Assembly: GCA_004380135.1 (NCBI GenBank)
Contig: QXCR01000228.1
Span: 1 to 35,018 of the forward strand
Origin: Stemphylium vesicarium
Lineage: Eukaryota; Ascomycota; Dothideomycetes; Pleosporales; Pleosporaceae
DNA length: 35,018 bases
Reading direction: 5' to 3'
Under the pieces are notes generated by a model. That model was not told the DNA's origin. It saw only the letters and a program-made list of their open reading frames with translations, and did not search any database. Each line of letters opens with the position of its first letter. Within the stretch, counting starts at the first letter, position 1. This document shows positions 10,651 to 20,900 of this stretch, piece after piece. The translations under genes and the position numbers were made by a program.

Positions 10651-11146
10651 TAAGTAGGATTTCTTAATATATTTAGGATTTAGATAATAAACTATAATAA
10701 AGAGTACAGCGTGCGCTAAGAGTGCGTTAGAGGAGTATAATAGTGTTATTACGGCAGAGTTAAATAAGAGAGTAAGGATAAAAAGTTTCTATTATAATAA
10801 TATAATAAACGGTCACTACAATAAAATTAGTAAATAACTATCCGCACTTACTATAACAACAAAGCGGGCGACCTAAAGGAGTGAAGTAAACAATATTTAG
10901 CACTTATTATAATAACGCAAATAGCGTTCGTTACCTCTCAAATCTGCATTCACTACAACATCATCCCAAACAAACCGGGGACGCGCGCAATAGTGGTTGC
11001 AGCGGCAGCGCACCGCTGCGGCGCACGTGCGACGCGCGATAGACGGACAGTATCTAGACACTCTTTTCCTATTTCTCCCCTTGAAGGTTTTTAGGTTTTT
11101 ATTAAGGCTAGGACTATTAAGAACGCTAGTTTAGAGAAAGAGGCTC
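10651..11146. other. Gyp-C 3' untranslated region; possible antisense promoter area
   Basis: This lies between asORF-C and the 3' LTR. The minus-strand frame stays open (with RIP-type stops) to about 10790 but is hydrophobic and AT-rich, so I regard it as leader. A GC-rich, non-RIPped island at about 10930-11085 contains GCAGCGG/CCGCTGC repeats, and its position would suit a promoter for the antisense gene. That is inference only. The purine-rich tract for second-strand priming is at its right end. Confidence 0.45.
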
Positions 11147-11378
11147 TATAATACTTAGGCTAAAGGCCTATAGTTAGGCGCATTTAGTCCTAATATATTT
11201 ACTTCTTACACTTACGCCTTAGCGAAGATACTTACTTTTAACCTACGCTTCGCGCAAGAGAAGAGAGGTAAGAATTATTCTCCTTACTACCCCCTACCTA
11301 GTGTAGTAATATAGAGCCATCCCCCACTATTCTATTGCAGTGTGAAGCAAATACTATTGCCTATAACTGCCCCTTACA
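11147..11378 (+). repeat. Gyp-C 3' LTR (232 bp)
   Basis: It starts TATAATACTTAGGC (a RIPped form of the 5' copy) and ends CCCCTTACA. It is heavily RIPped up to about 11315 and then nearly clean to the outer end. This is the mirror image of the 5' LTR pattern. Confidence 0.95.
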
Positions 11379-11383
11379 TAGCC

Positions 11384-14300
11384 ATACTATGGCACAAATA
11401 ACTAGGATATCCTGGGCCTTTAGCTATTAAACACCTTATATAGTAATCTAAGGGGGTGAAGATCAAAGGCATTAACATAGTGTAATGCGATACCTGTGGC
11501 AGATTAAAGTTAAAGCGCTAGATACGCAGAGCGCAAAGGCTAAACGACGAGGGCCTAGGCGAGAGAATTGCCATTAATTTCCATAAATACGAGGTAGACA
11601 GCTTTATAAAACAGAAGAGCTAAATGCTAATAACCTATTAATACTCCTACTACGTGTGGGACTTCTACTTTAAAGATAATAGACTAGCACGCTCTATTAT
11701 TCGCTCTTTAAGTCTCTTCGTTTAATTTATAAAGAAATAATTTAATATTATAGTTAAAGTTATTAAGATAGATAATAAGATTATTACTATTAAGTAAGAA
11801 GTTAAGAGATAGTGCACGTCCTTATTAATTAGAATTAAGCCTTCCGCTCTAGACACGCAAGCATAGAATGGAGGAGCTAAACGCTTAGGGGGTGTAATAA
11901 AAGAGAAAGCACGCGCAATTCGACTAGATGCGAATCTTCTATGGGAACTCTGGCCAGAAATCACTAGAGCGGCAGTATACCTATACAATCGAACGCCTAA
12001 CTATCTAAATAAGTGGAAATCGCCTTACGAAATATTCTTCACGCGCGTAGCTACTATAAATAGCATAGTTACTAGACCCCTAAGACTAAATTAAGCTTAT
12101 TTAAGAGTATATAGATGTAAAGCTTTTATAATAATAGATAATATATACTAGAGAAAGTCTAGGCTATAAAAGCTAGACCTAAAAGCCTAGATTAGGTATC
12201 TTATAGAATATTAGTTAATAAATATCTACTATATTTAGATTCTATCTATAGCTAAAGTAATTAGCACCTATAACGTAGTATTTAATAAAAAAGTAATCTT
12301 TAATAGTAAAATTAAGAATCTAATAGATAACCTAATATATAATACCTTAGAGGAAATTATAACTTAGGTAAAGATAATTAAACTCTTAAGTACTTAGAGC
12401 TAATAACTAGAAATAGAAATATTCTATAAGAACGATATAGTATAGGAGGAGACTCTACGTAGATAATAAACTAGATACTACTAAGAGAGGAAAGTTATAG
12501 AGGCATAGCTAACGCCGCTACTAACTTCTCTACTAGTAGCCTTTCTTATTTAAGAAGAAGTGAATAATAATAATAAGATAAGACTATCTAATTAGGCTAT
12601 ATTAATAACGGTCCTATAGGTAGCCGCCTTTATAGCAGGCACTAAGGCTAGATATTTTAGTTAATACGAGGGTAAGCTAATTAATAAAGCTTAGCTAAAA
12701 TAACTAATAGCTAAAGGAATTAAACCCTATCGTAACTAATTACTATTATTACCTATAGCACACTTAAAACTAGAAGAATACCTACTCTACGAAATATTTA
12801 AGGAAGTAGAAAGAACGCACCTTAAAAACTATAAGTAAATAAAATTATAGATTAAAATCCTAGCGTCGCTAGTTAAATAAGCAGGATAGCAGATACTAGA
12901 CTATATGTAGGTTTATACGTATAAACTCGATAAATACTACCGCCTTAATAAATGCAAGGCAAGACTTGTAGCGAGAGGAGACCAGCAACGCGATATCACA
13001 GCCCAAGACACGTACGCAGCGACATTAGTAGGCCGCTCATTTAGGATACTAATAGCAATTACTACTAAATTTAATCTTAAACTAAAGCAATACGACGTTA
13101 TAAATATATTTATACACGTAGTAATTAATTAAGAGATATACATAAAGATGCCGCGAGGATATTAGAAGCCTAGTACTCTACTTAAGGTATAGAAGGCACT
13201 ATACGGCCTCTATATCTCGCTATTACTCTAGTAGAAAGAGTTTATAGTAACCTTAGCCTAAATTAGATTTAAATAAGTACCATAAGAGCTATATTATATA
13301 ATTAAGAATAGAGTAATTATCTTCTTCTACGTAGATAATATTATAATCGCGTATTACTTAAAGTAATAATAAGAAGTAATAAAGGCTATTAAGCTAATAT
13401 AGAAGAAGTATCTATGCACTAGAGAAGACGACCTTTAGTGGTTCCTTAGTATAGAAGTGATACGCGACTAGACCTAGAGGATAATTTAGCTATTATAAGC
13501 TATATACGCTAATAAGATTAGCTAACTAACGAGCTAATAAGATATAAGATATAATACGCTAATATTAAGTATTAAGCTTAAACTAAGAGACGGCCTAGTA
13601 GAACTAGCTAATATTAACTAATATTAACGCAAGATTAGCTCACTATTATTCACAGTAGTTACCACAAGACCTAACATAGCATTTACAACGTCACGACTCG
13701 CTCAATATCTAGTTAATCTAAGCATAGAGCATCACGACGCTACTAACTATGTGCTTCTTTATCTTAAAAGAATAAAAGCCCTAGCTCTTAAACTTAGCAG
13801 AGGCGAAGATCTTAAGGTAGCTAGCGACGCGTCATTCGCAGATAATATATTAGACAGGAAAAGCTCTCAGGGATACGCTATTAAGCTATTTAGTAGACTT
13901 ATCGCCTAGAGAGTAAGTAAACAAGATACTATTATAACGTTAATAATAAAAGTAGAATTACTTACCCTATCTTAAGTAGCTAAAGAGGTAATTTTTATAT
14001 CGCGATTATTAAAGGAGCTCTAGGTAACTCTAAGCAATCTAATTATTATAATTAAGTATAATAATACCTAGACTATCTAACTAGTAAATAAAGATATAGC
14101 TAAACTCTAGACAAAGCTATAGTATGTTAATATATACTATTACTAGCTACGATAAGAAGTTACCTAAAAGATAATTAAGGTAGAGTATACTCTATTTAAT
14201 AATATAATTATAGATAGATTTACTAAATTACTACTAGCTAATAAATAGGCTAGTTTTCTTAATTAACTAAGACTTATTAAACGTAAAAAAGCCCTATTAA

Positions 14301-14407
14301 AGAAGGTTAAATTTAAGAAGTTATAAGAGTAGCTAGAAGGCCTTATAATATAAGATTAATTAACTAGTTTAAGTAGCTTATAATAGGGCTTCTAAGCTAA
14401 GAGGGTG
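11384..14407 (+). pseudogene. Copia-1a integrase, RT and RNase H (broken polyprotein)
   Basis: This is the continuation of the Copia-1a frame after Gyp-C. The integrase zinc domain keeps C-D-T-C at about 11486-11500. The core follows, with W-D-F-Y-F-K-D-N near 11660, and an N-G-G-A-K-R segment near 11870 where copia integrases have N-G-G-A-E-R, so the catalytic Glu reads Lys. RT shows K-A-R-L-V-A-R-G near 12958 and K-M-P-R-G-Y near 13148. The catalytic box at 13328-13339 reads Y-V-D-N. RNase H near 13803 reads A-S-D-A-S-F-A-D. The readable patches 11870-12060 and 12950-13080 escaped most RIP. The order integrase before RT defines Ty1/copia. It ends in a purine-rich tract at the 3' LTR. Confidence 0.9.
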
Positions 14408-14623
14408 TATTAGATAGTAGATATTACTATTAGAAAGAAGGCTATCTAGTAGGCAGTTTTAGTATTAGTGTCAATTATAGCTATATTAGCTAACCCGCCT
14501 CAATCCTACTTTGGCCTTACTTGCACGAGAGTATATACATCGTGATAGCACCATCATCAAGAACCACACACAATGAAGAATCAAGACTTATCACTTTCAT
14601 CTAATATCTTATCATATTTAATA
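14408..14623 (+). repeat. Copia-1a 3' LTR (216 bp)
   Basis: It starts TATTAGATAGTAG (RIPped TGTCAGATAGCAG) and ends TTTAATA. The inner half is RIPped. The outer half is nearly clean and rich in CA from about 14540. The length equals that of the 5' LTR. Confidence 0.93.
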
Positions 14624-15280
14624 GAAGTATAGTGCTAAAGAGCGCTTAGAGCGCGAGAAGGCTAAGACTATTATAGCTAAGTTCTAAGAAGTATTTAACT
14701 TAGTTTAAGCTAATATAGCTAAAGCCTAGGTTAAATAAGAGAAGTAGGCGAATAAGTACTACAAGGAGGCTAGGAAGTATAAGGTTAGCGATAAGGTCTA
14801 GCTAAGACTTAATAAGTAGTATAGTACTAGCCGCAAGTCTTATAAGCTTAATTAGAAAAGTGCTAAGTATACTATAATTAAAGTAATTAATAGTTATTTA
14901 GTTAAACTAGATACCCTACTAGGTTACTACTCTATTTTCTACGTTAACTAACTTTACCCTACTAGTATAGACCCGCTACTAAGTTAAGTATAAGATAACT
15001 ACTAGCTACTACTACTATAAGTGGATAGGGAGGAGAAGTATATTATAGAGGATATTATCGCCGAGTAGCTTAAGCGCTAGAGGCGTAGATAGAAGCTATA
15101 CTATAATATTAAGTAGAAAGGGTACTACTAAACGTCCCTTAAACTAGTAGAACTACTAGAGAAGATAAAAGCGCTAGAATAGTAGTTAATCTATATAAAG
15201 GGCCTTTAGAATAGTAAGGGACGCTTACTAGAGCGTTTTTAATAGATTTTACTCTTAAGTAGAGGAGAGGAGAGAGATAT
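14624..15280 (+). pseudogene. Gyp-B integrase tail and chromodomain (fragment)
   Basis: The plus-strand frame, with TAA/TAG only, reads through a C-terminal integrase region that contains K-Y-K-V-G-D-K-V near 14778. It continues into P-T-S-I-D-P-L-L near 14958 and a chromodomain-like region at about 15040-15190, with I-I-E-D-I-I-A-E and K-G-Y-Y-Q-T-S. It ends close to a long purine tract (AGAGGAGAGGAGAGAGAT) next to the 3' LTR. The fragment lacks everything upstream, lost together with the rest of Gyp-B. Unlike Gyp-A1 and Gyp-C, there is no room for, and no sign of, an antisense frame between chromodomain and LTR. Confidence 0.8.
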
Positions 15281-15527
15281 TATAATAGGCTAAAGCCTAA
15301 TTAGCTTATTCCTTAATAGGATCTTAGTTACGTGCGTAGGGCGCACTATTCACAGAATCTAGGTGAGCCGCTAGACACCTAGATTCTATACTAGCGCGCT
15401 AGTGAAATAATATCCCAAGCCGCCGCTCCTAAATGACCTTTAGAGTGTAGCTATCCTTAGTTCCTTTCTCTATCAAATACAATCTTAGTATACCTGTGCG
15501 ATAGCTCTCCGAGCGTAGCCCCTTACA
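15281..15527 (+). repeat. Gyp-B 3' LTR (247 bp)
   Basis: It starts TATAATAGGC and ends CCCCTTACA. The first half is RIPped. From about 15400 to the end it keeps many CA/TG sites, opposite to the 5' copy. TATAT follows directly and Gyp-A1 resumes. Confidence 0.95.
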
Positions 15528-17613
15528 TATATTAAGACTTCTCTAGCTATAAGAATAAAACCTATAGATTAATTAGAAGTTAAAGAAGTTCTTATTTAAG
15601 TACTATAGACTAGACGTAACTATAAGCTAGCCTATATATCAACTAATTTTAATAGTAGATAAGAAGAAAGTTTATAATATTACTAAAAGATAGTAAATCT
15701 TATATAAGAATAGTCTTAAGATATAAGAGTTTAACTTAATAAATACTAATAAAGTACCTTTAGATTATAAAGTTAGAGTTTTAGAGAAATATATAACTCT
15801 TAATATTCTAAAAAAGTATAAAGAATATAAATATCTCTTTATAAAAATAGTAGATAATAAAGTCTTATTAAAGTATTAACTCTAGATTTATAAGATTTTC
15901 TTAAAAGAAAAGAAAACTTTATTCTTTAGGTTAATATATTAACTATTAGAAATAGAACTTAAAATACTAAAAAAGTAGCTAAATAAAGATTTAAAGAAGG
16001 GCTATATTAGACTCTCTAATTTACTAGTAGGATTCCTAATACTCTTTATACTAAAGAAGAAGAGATTACTAAGAATATACGTTAACTATTATAAGCTTAA
16101 TAATATTATAGTAAAGAATTAATACCTATTACTAAATATTATTAAATTTTAGAATTAATTATCTTAAGTAAGAATCTTTATAGTAATAAATTTATAAGAT
16201 AGATACTATCTTATTAAAATAAAGAAAAGTAAAGAATAGAAGATAGTATTCTAAATAAGATATAGATATTATAAATATACTATTATACTTTTTAAACTTA
16301 TAAACACCTTAATTATATTTTAGAAACTTATTAATAATATATTAAGAGCTTACTTAGATATCTTTATTATTATATACTTAGATAATATTCTTATCTACTC
16401 TAAGAATAAAGAAGAATATATTAAATATATCTATATAGTACTAAGGTGCCTAGACTAGTTTAACCTATAACTTAAGTTAGAGAAATATAAATTCTATAAG
16501 AAAGAGGTCGCTTTCTTAAGATATATTATAGAAGCTAATAGAGTATATATAAGTAAAGAAAAGATTAAAGTAGTTAAGAAATAGCTACTACTAAAGATAG
16601 TTAAGGAAATATAATTCTTTTTAAAATTTCTAAATTTTAATTAATAATTTATTAAAAATTACTTTAAGATTACTATTCTATTAATAAAATTTATAAGAAA
16701 AGATATACTATTTATATAGAGTAAAGAAGTAAAAGGCGCCTTTTAGACACTTAAGAATATAAGTATAACACTATTATACTTCTATATATTCTAACTAGGG
16801 TAACCTCTACGCTTTAAGACTAACTTATTAGATCTTATACTAAGAGAATATACTAGCTAATTATATAAAAGCTAATAGTATCCTATAGCCTATTATTTAC
16901 GTAAGCTTTTAAGACTAAAAAAGAACTATAATATTTATAATAAAGAGCTATTAGCTATTATTACTTATCTAAAGTATTAGGGAGTATATACTAAGAGTTA
17001 CTTAGAACTTATAATATTCTTAGATTATAAGAACTTAGTTACGTTTATAACTACTAAGGTACTTAATAAATAATAAGTTTAATAGTTATAAGAATTAAGA
17101 TAATATAAGTTTAAAATTATATTTATACTAAGAAAAGATAATAGTAGGGCTAATACTCTTAGCCGTAGATATAATATTATAGAAATAAAGATAATTAATA
17201 AATCTATAATACTTATATACTATAAAAATAGATTATTAGAATTAGTAAAAATGCTAAATTTAGTTATATAAGTTACTAATAAGGTACTAGAAGAATTATA
17301 AGAAGTAATTATTAAGTAAAATTATAAGTTTCTATATATAAAGAATAAGATTACCTTCTTTATCGCTAAATGCGTAGACTATTAGAAGAATAAATATAGT
17401 ACCTACGTACCTTATAGAGAAATGTAAGTAATAGAGCTACCTAATATACTATAGTTAGATATCTCTATAAACTTTATTATAGGCCTACTATTCTTAAGAG
17501 ACCCTATTACTAAAGTATTATATAATATAATTCTTATAGTAGTAAATTATTTTATAAAGTAAGCTAAGTATATTACCTTTTATAAAGATTTTATAGTAGT
17601 ATAACTTACGTAC
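15528..17613 (+). pseudogene. Gyp-A1 RT, RNase H and start of integrase (broken)
   Basis: The plus-strand frame is collinear with 28147-30300 of Gyp-A2. The RT region contains a K-K-K-R-L-L-R-I-Y segment near 16055. The catalytic box at 16375-16386 reads Y-L-D-N. RNase H near 16818 reads K-T-N where K-T-D is usual, so the first catalytic Asp is lost. At 17316/17317 a 63-bp in-frame deletion relative to Gyp-A2 removes the His-bearing part of the integrase zinc domain; ATTAAG flanks the deleted segment in Gyp-A2. The integrase core begins near 17455 (Q-L-D-I-S) and is cut by Copia-2 at 17614. Confidence 0.87.
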
Positions 17614-17816
17614 TGTTGGTAGGCCTTGTACGATCGTACGGGTGATAACAACAACGAGGTTCTTTTTGTGACTTGGTATTGGTATAATTTATCTATAAAC
17701 GTGGGTGCTACGAAGGTATACCTAAGCTCAGCGCGAGCTGGACTAAAGTAGAATTAAGTCGGCTCATAGGCGAGTATTGCGCAGCTAACGTCTCTACTAA
17801 TACTTACGATCTAATA
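17614..17816 (-). repeat. Copia-2 3' LTR (203 bp)
   Basis: On the plus strand it starts TGTTGGTAGGCC and ends GATCTAATA. The outer (left) third is clean and the inner part is RIPped. Inward of it, the minus strand has an A-rich purine tract (GAAAAAAAAGAC), a plausible second-strand primer site. Confidence 0.93.
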
Positions 17817-17925
17817 CTAGAAGTCTTTTTTTTCTAGATAGCTAGTAACTCTGCGTATATTAGTAGTGACTATATATATAGCATTAAATATTAGAGCCTG
17901 TTAGCCTCTAGACCTATCTATCCAC

Positions 17926-20900
17926 TTAGACTACTAGCTCGTTATTGTCGATAAAGCGTTTAAGCGCGCGGTTTGGCGATGCCTTCGTAAAGGCGTCTGC
18001 AGGATTGTCGTCGCCATTAATCCAGCGGATCTTATTGATCTCGCGACGCTCATATAATTGGCGCAGCGCCATGATGTTGATCATGAGTCGCTTCTCCTTC
18101 GTCGTACCAAGCTTTACTAGGCACTCGTACAGGGAGTACGAGTCTGTAGAGATGACTAGTGAGATTATAGGGAGTCTAAGTCGTTTAGTAATTATCTTTA
18201 AGGTAGTAGCAATAGCGATGCCTATATTAAAACTATTAACTATACTATAGATTTCGGAAGCTAGTACGCTCCGTATAACGCGCTTGCATTTTGTAGAGCT
18301 ATAGTAGATCACGTTATTACGTATTGTAAAGGTGTTAGCGTCCGCAGACTCGTTAACGAGCATTAGAATAAAGCCTAGCTATAAGCTAAGGTCTTTATTA
18401 TTAGCAAAGGAGCTATCTATAAAGACTATTAGCTTAGCCTTTATAAGATTAATAGTAACGTAGCGTAGGCTATAATTAAGGTTCTCTATCTACTATTTTA
18501 GGCGCTTATTAAGCGCCTTAATATCCTTATCTAATAGTTGCTACGCTTAAGCGGCGACGGACAGGTTGAATAATACCTCTAGTTAGCACGTTAATGCGAT
18601 GTATGCTCCTTAGGCGCGCTACTCTATATACTATTGCGCGCAATTAGGTGACTTAATGTCTATAAGCCTAATCTTTCCTTCTTGTCCTTTCTGCTAGAGG
18701 GATAAGGCTAGTTCGCTACTATCGTCTATCGTGAGTGTATATCTATTAAAGTCTAGTTGCACCTTTTGTGTGAGTGCCGCCTTTAGCTTTAATCAGAACT
18801 ATGCCTTCTAGATCTTTTTCTCTTCTAGTAACGAAAACTCGGTTGTCCTAAGTATAAGAGTATCGTCTGTCTACATACCAACGATGCCAAAGGCGTTAGT
18901 GCTGCTATTTGTAATCAATAGGCATAGGTCGTACGTAGATGTCGACATGTGCAGTTCTTTGCAGTGGTGTCCATAATATATTGTCCACCAGTGGACCCCT
19001 GCCTCTGCGATTCCATACAGCGGCTTAATCACATAGAGTAGCGTGCCTTTTGGATATTAATATACTAGCTCAGTAGGGAGATAGGCGAGTATCGTCCGCT
19101 TCAGTGATATCTGCGCCTGTGGATATGCCTGCGTGATATCACGTAGCTCAACGCTCATGCCGCGTTGTACTAGCCCAGGCGCCAGCAACATAATTAGACG
19201 CTAGCTATATCGCTAGATAGTTAGAGATTGCGTTAGGATAGCCTCCTTACTATAGTCCTAGTAGCCTTAGATAACTAAGCGGGATTTTTTATACAATTTC
19301 GTTATCTTCCTTTTAATCTTACGTAGTAGGCGTGACTTAAAGATTTAGATATTACTATATAGCCTATTATTATATTACTCGAACTTAAAGACTCTACGGC
19401 CTATAAGGTTACTAATCTCTTAGTTATTAGATACTTTAAATAGTACGCCTAAGGTAGTTATAACTCTATTATTGCGTAGCTTAATAGCTAGCTCTAGGTC
19501 GTTCTCCTCCTTCTTAGTAATGTACGCGTGCGCCTTATGTTTGTTCTTTGATCCTGGAGGGCGGCCTCTCCTGCGTGGTTGCGCCGCTAGAGGTACTGCT
19601 ATCGGCTCGTGCGGCTCATTCCGCTCATGCGGCGCGTGTGGCGCGTGTGGCGCATCAGGGTCGCTCCAAAGGTGGTCTGGTCTGTAGTATGGCTTGACGA
19701 CAGTTAATCTGAATGTCGCTGGACCATTGACCATGTCTACCGTGACGTTGTGGCCGTCTATACTAGCGATCTTGTACGGGCCATTCTAGCCATCACTCTC
19801 TCTCCATACTAAGACTTCGCTCTGGAGTGGGAGCGCGAGCATGTCTGTGGTGTCTAGTCTATTTCGGGTGTTTAAGGCGTCTGCAACTTAGCGCTCTGCG
19901 GTAAGCTTGCGCAAGGCCTTTATCGCCTTTTAGATAGCCTTGCTGCGCTTAACTATTAAGAGGGATAGTAGTAATTCTATAGTTATTTATAGGTATACTT
20001 TAAAGACTAGTAATGTCGGGACTAGCCTATTAGGTCTAGTAGTATTATTAACTACTTTTATAGCTATCTAAAGGATCGCTTTATTAGATATAGCATCTTA
20101 AAGCTCGTTATAGAGTATCTCCTATACTTAGCGAAGTGGTGCGTGGTATCTCTCAGTCTTGCCCACCAACTAGTGAGCCTCTATAGGCACCTGCTTGCAT
20201 GTAACTCCTATAATCTTTGCCTTAGCACGGAACTCTGCGCTTGCAAAGTTAGTGCCTGCGTTATATGTGATGATGTCTGGTGGTCCTTAATACGTGTCGA
20301 TCCATAGCATCCGCAGCGTCTGCCATGTCTCCTTAGCTGAGATAGCGCTAAGGAATTTCGCGCCTTAAAACGCAGTTAAAGAATTAACCACATGCAATAT
20401 AGGCTTGCTAGTAAGATATATTACGTCTACTAGTATCTTATAGTTAAAGTAGTAATCGTCCTTAAGAGTAAATTTAAATTAGCGTAGCGCTAAGCTATAG
20501 AGCTAGTAATAGTAGTAGAACTTAGTAACTTTCTCTAGGGTTTTCTCTTTAAAGTTATTATAGCTAGCATCCTTTAAGAGCTTAACTAGTCGCATAATAG
20601 CTAGGTAACTAAACTAGTAATAGAGTTATCTTAACTCTATCTCTATTAAGAATACTATTACTCTCTCTCTCTTATTTAGATAAAACTATAGATATCCCTA
20701 TTTATAGAGAATAGAGATGCGTATCTTATCTTAGATAAACTTATCTATAGTATTATTAAAGTATATATTTAGCTTATCTATATCTATAAAGTATAATAAG
20801 AATAGTATAGGCGCCTTAAGTATTTTAAAGTTAATCTTTTTAATCTCTATAGAGACTTATATAGTACTAATAGATGCTATAGCCTTACTTTTACTAAACT

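Larger units (their letters stand above)
4790..11378 (+). mobile_element. Gyp-C: full-length Ty3/gypsy element (6589 bp) inside Copia-1a
   Basis: Two 232-bp LTRs (4790-5021 and 11147-11378) are flanked by TAGCC at 4785-4789 and 11379-11383. A purine-rich AGAGAAAGAGGCTC tract precedes the 3' LTR. The order inside is gag with zinc knuckle, protease, RT, RNase H, integrase and chromodomain on the plus strand, then an antisense frame. It is the innermost and so the youngest insertion of the nest. RIP is uneven: long saturated tracts alternate with GC-rich islands that keep CA/TG. Confidence 0.95.
2667..14623 (+). mobile_element. Copia-1a: RIPped Ty1/copia element inside Gyp-B, containing Gyp-C
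   Basis: Two 216-bp LTRs (2667-2882 and 14408-14623) bound it. A purine-rich AGCTAAGAGGGTG tract lies directly upstream of the 3' LTR. The interior is split by Gyp-C at 4790-11378 and is otherwise collinear with Copia-1b (30702-35018). The domain order gag, protease, integrase, RT, RNase H is the Ty1/copia order. The flanking pentanucleotides do not match: CTATT at 2662-2666 against GAAGT at 14624-14628. That, plus the missing interior of Gyp-B, suggests a recombined or deletion-bearing insertion. Confidence 0.9.
2311..15527 (+). mobile_element. Gyp-B: Ty3/gypsy element gutted by Copia-1a, inserted in Gyp-A1
   Basis: Two 247-bp LTRs (2311-2557 and 15281-15527) are flanked by TATAT at 2306-2310 and 15528-15532. 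Removing the whole block restores Gyp-A1 continuity as judged from Gyp-A2. Only 109 bp of 5' leader (2558-2666) and about 660 bp of integrase tail and chromodomain (14624-15280) survive inside. Copia-1a occupies the rest. Gag, protease, RT, RNase H and the integrase core of Gyp-B are missing entirely, so a large deletion accompanied or followed the Copia-1 insertion. Confidence 0.9.

Noticed and set aside
11722..11988. Minus-strand open frame over Copia-1a integrase
   Set aside because: Shadow of the well-preserved integrase segment, with no matching conservation in Copia-1b. The frame at 30097-30279 on the minus strand is rejected for the same kind of reason.
17945..18250. Plus-strand open frames at 17945-18250, 19472-19687 and 21148-21459
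   Set aside because: Opposite-strand shadows of clean parts of the Copia-2 polyprotein.
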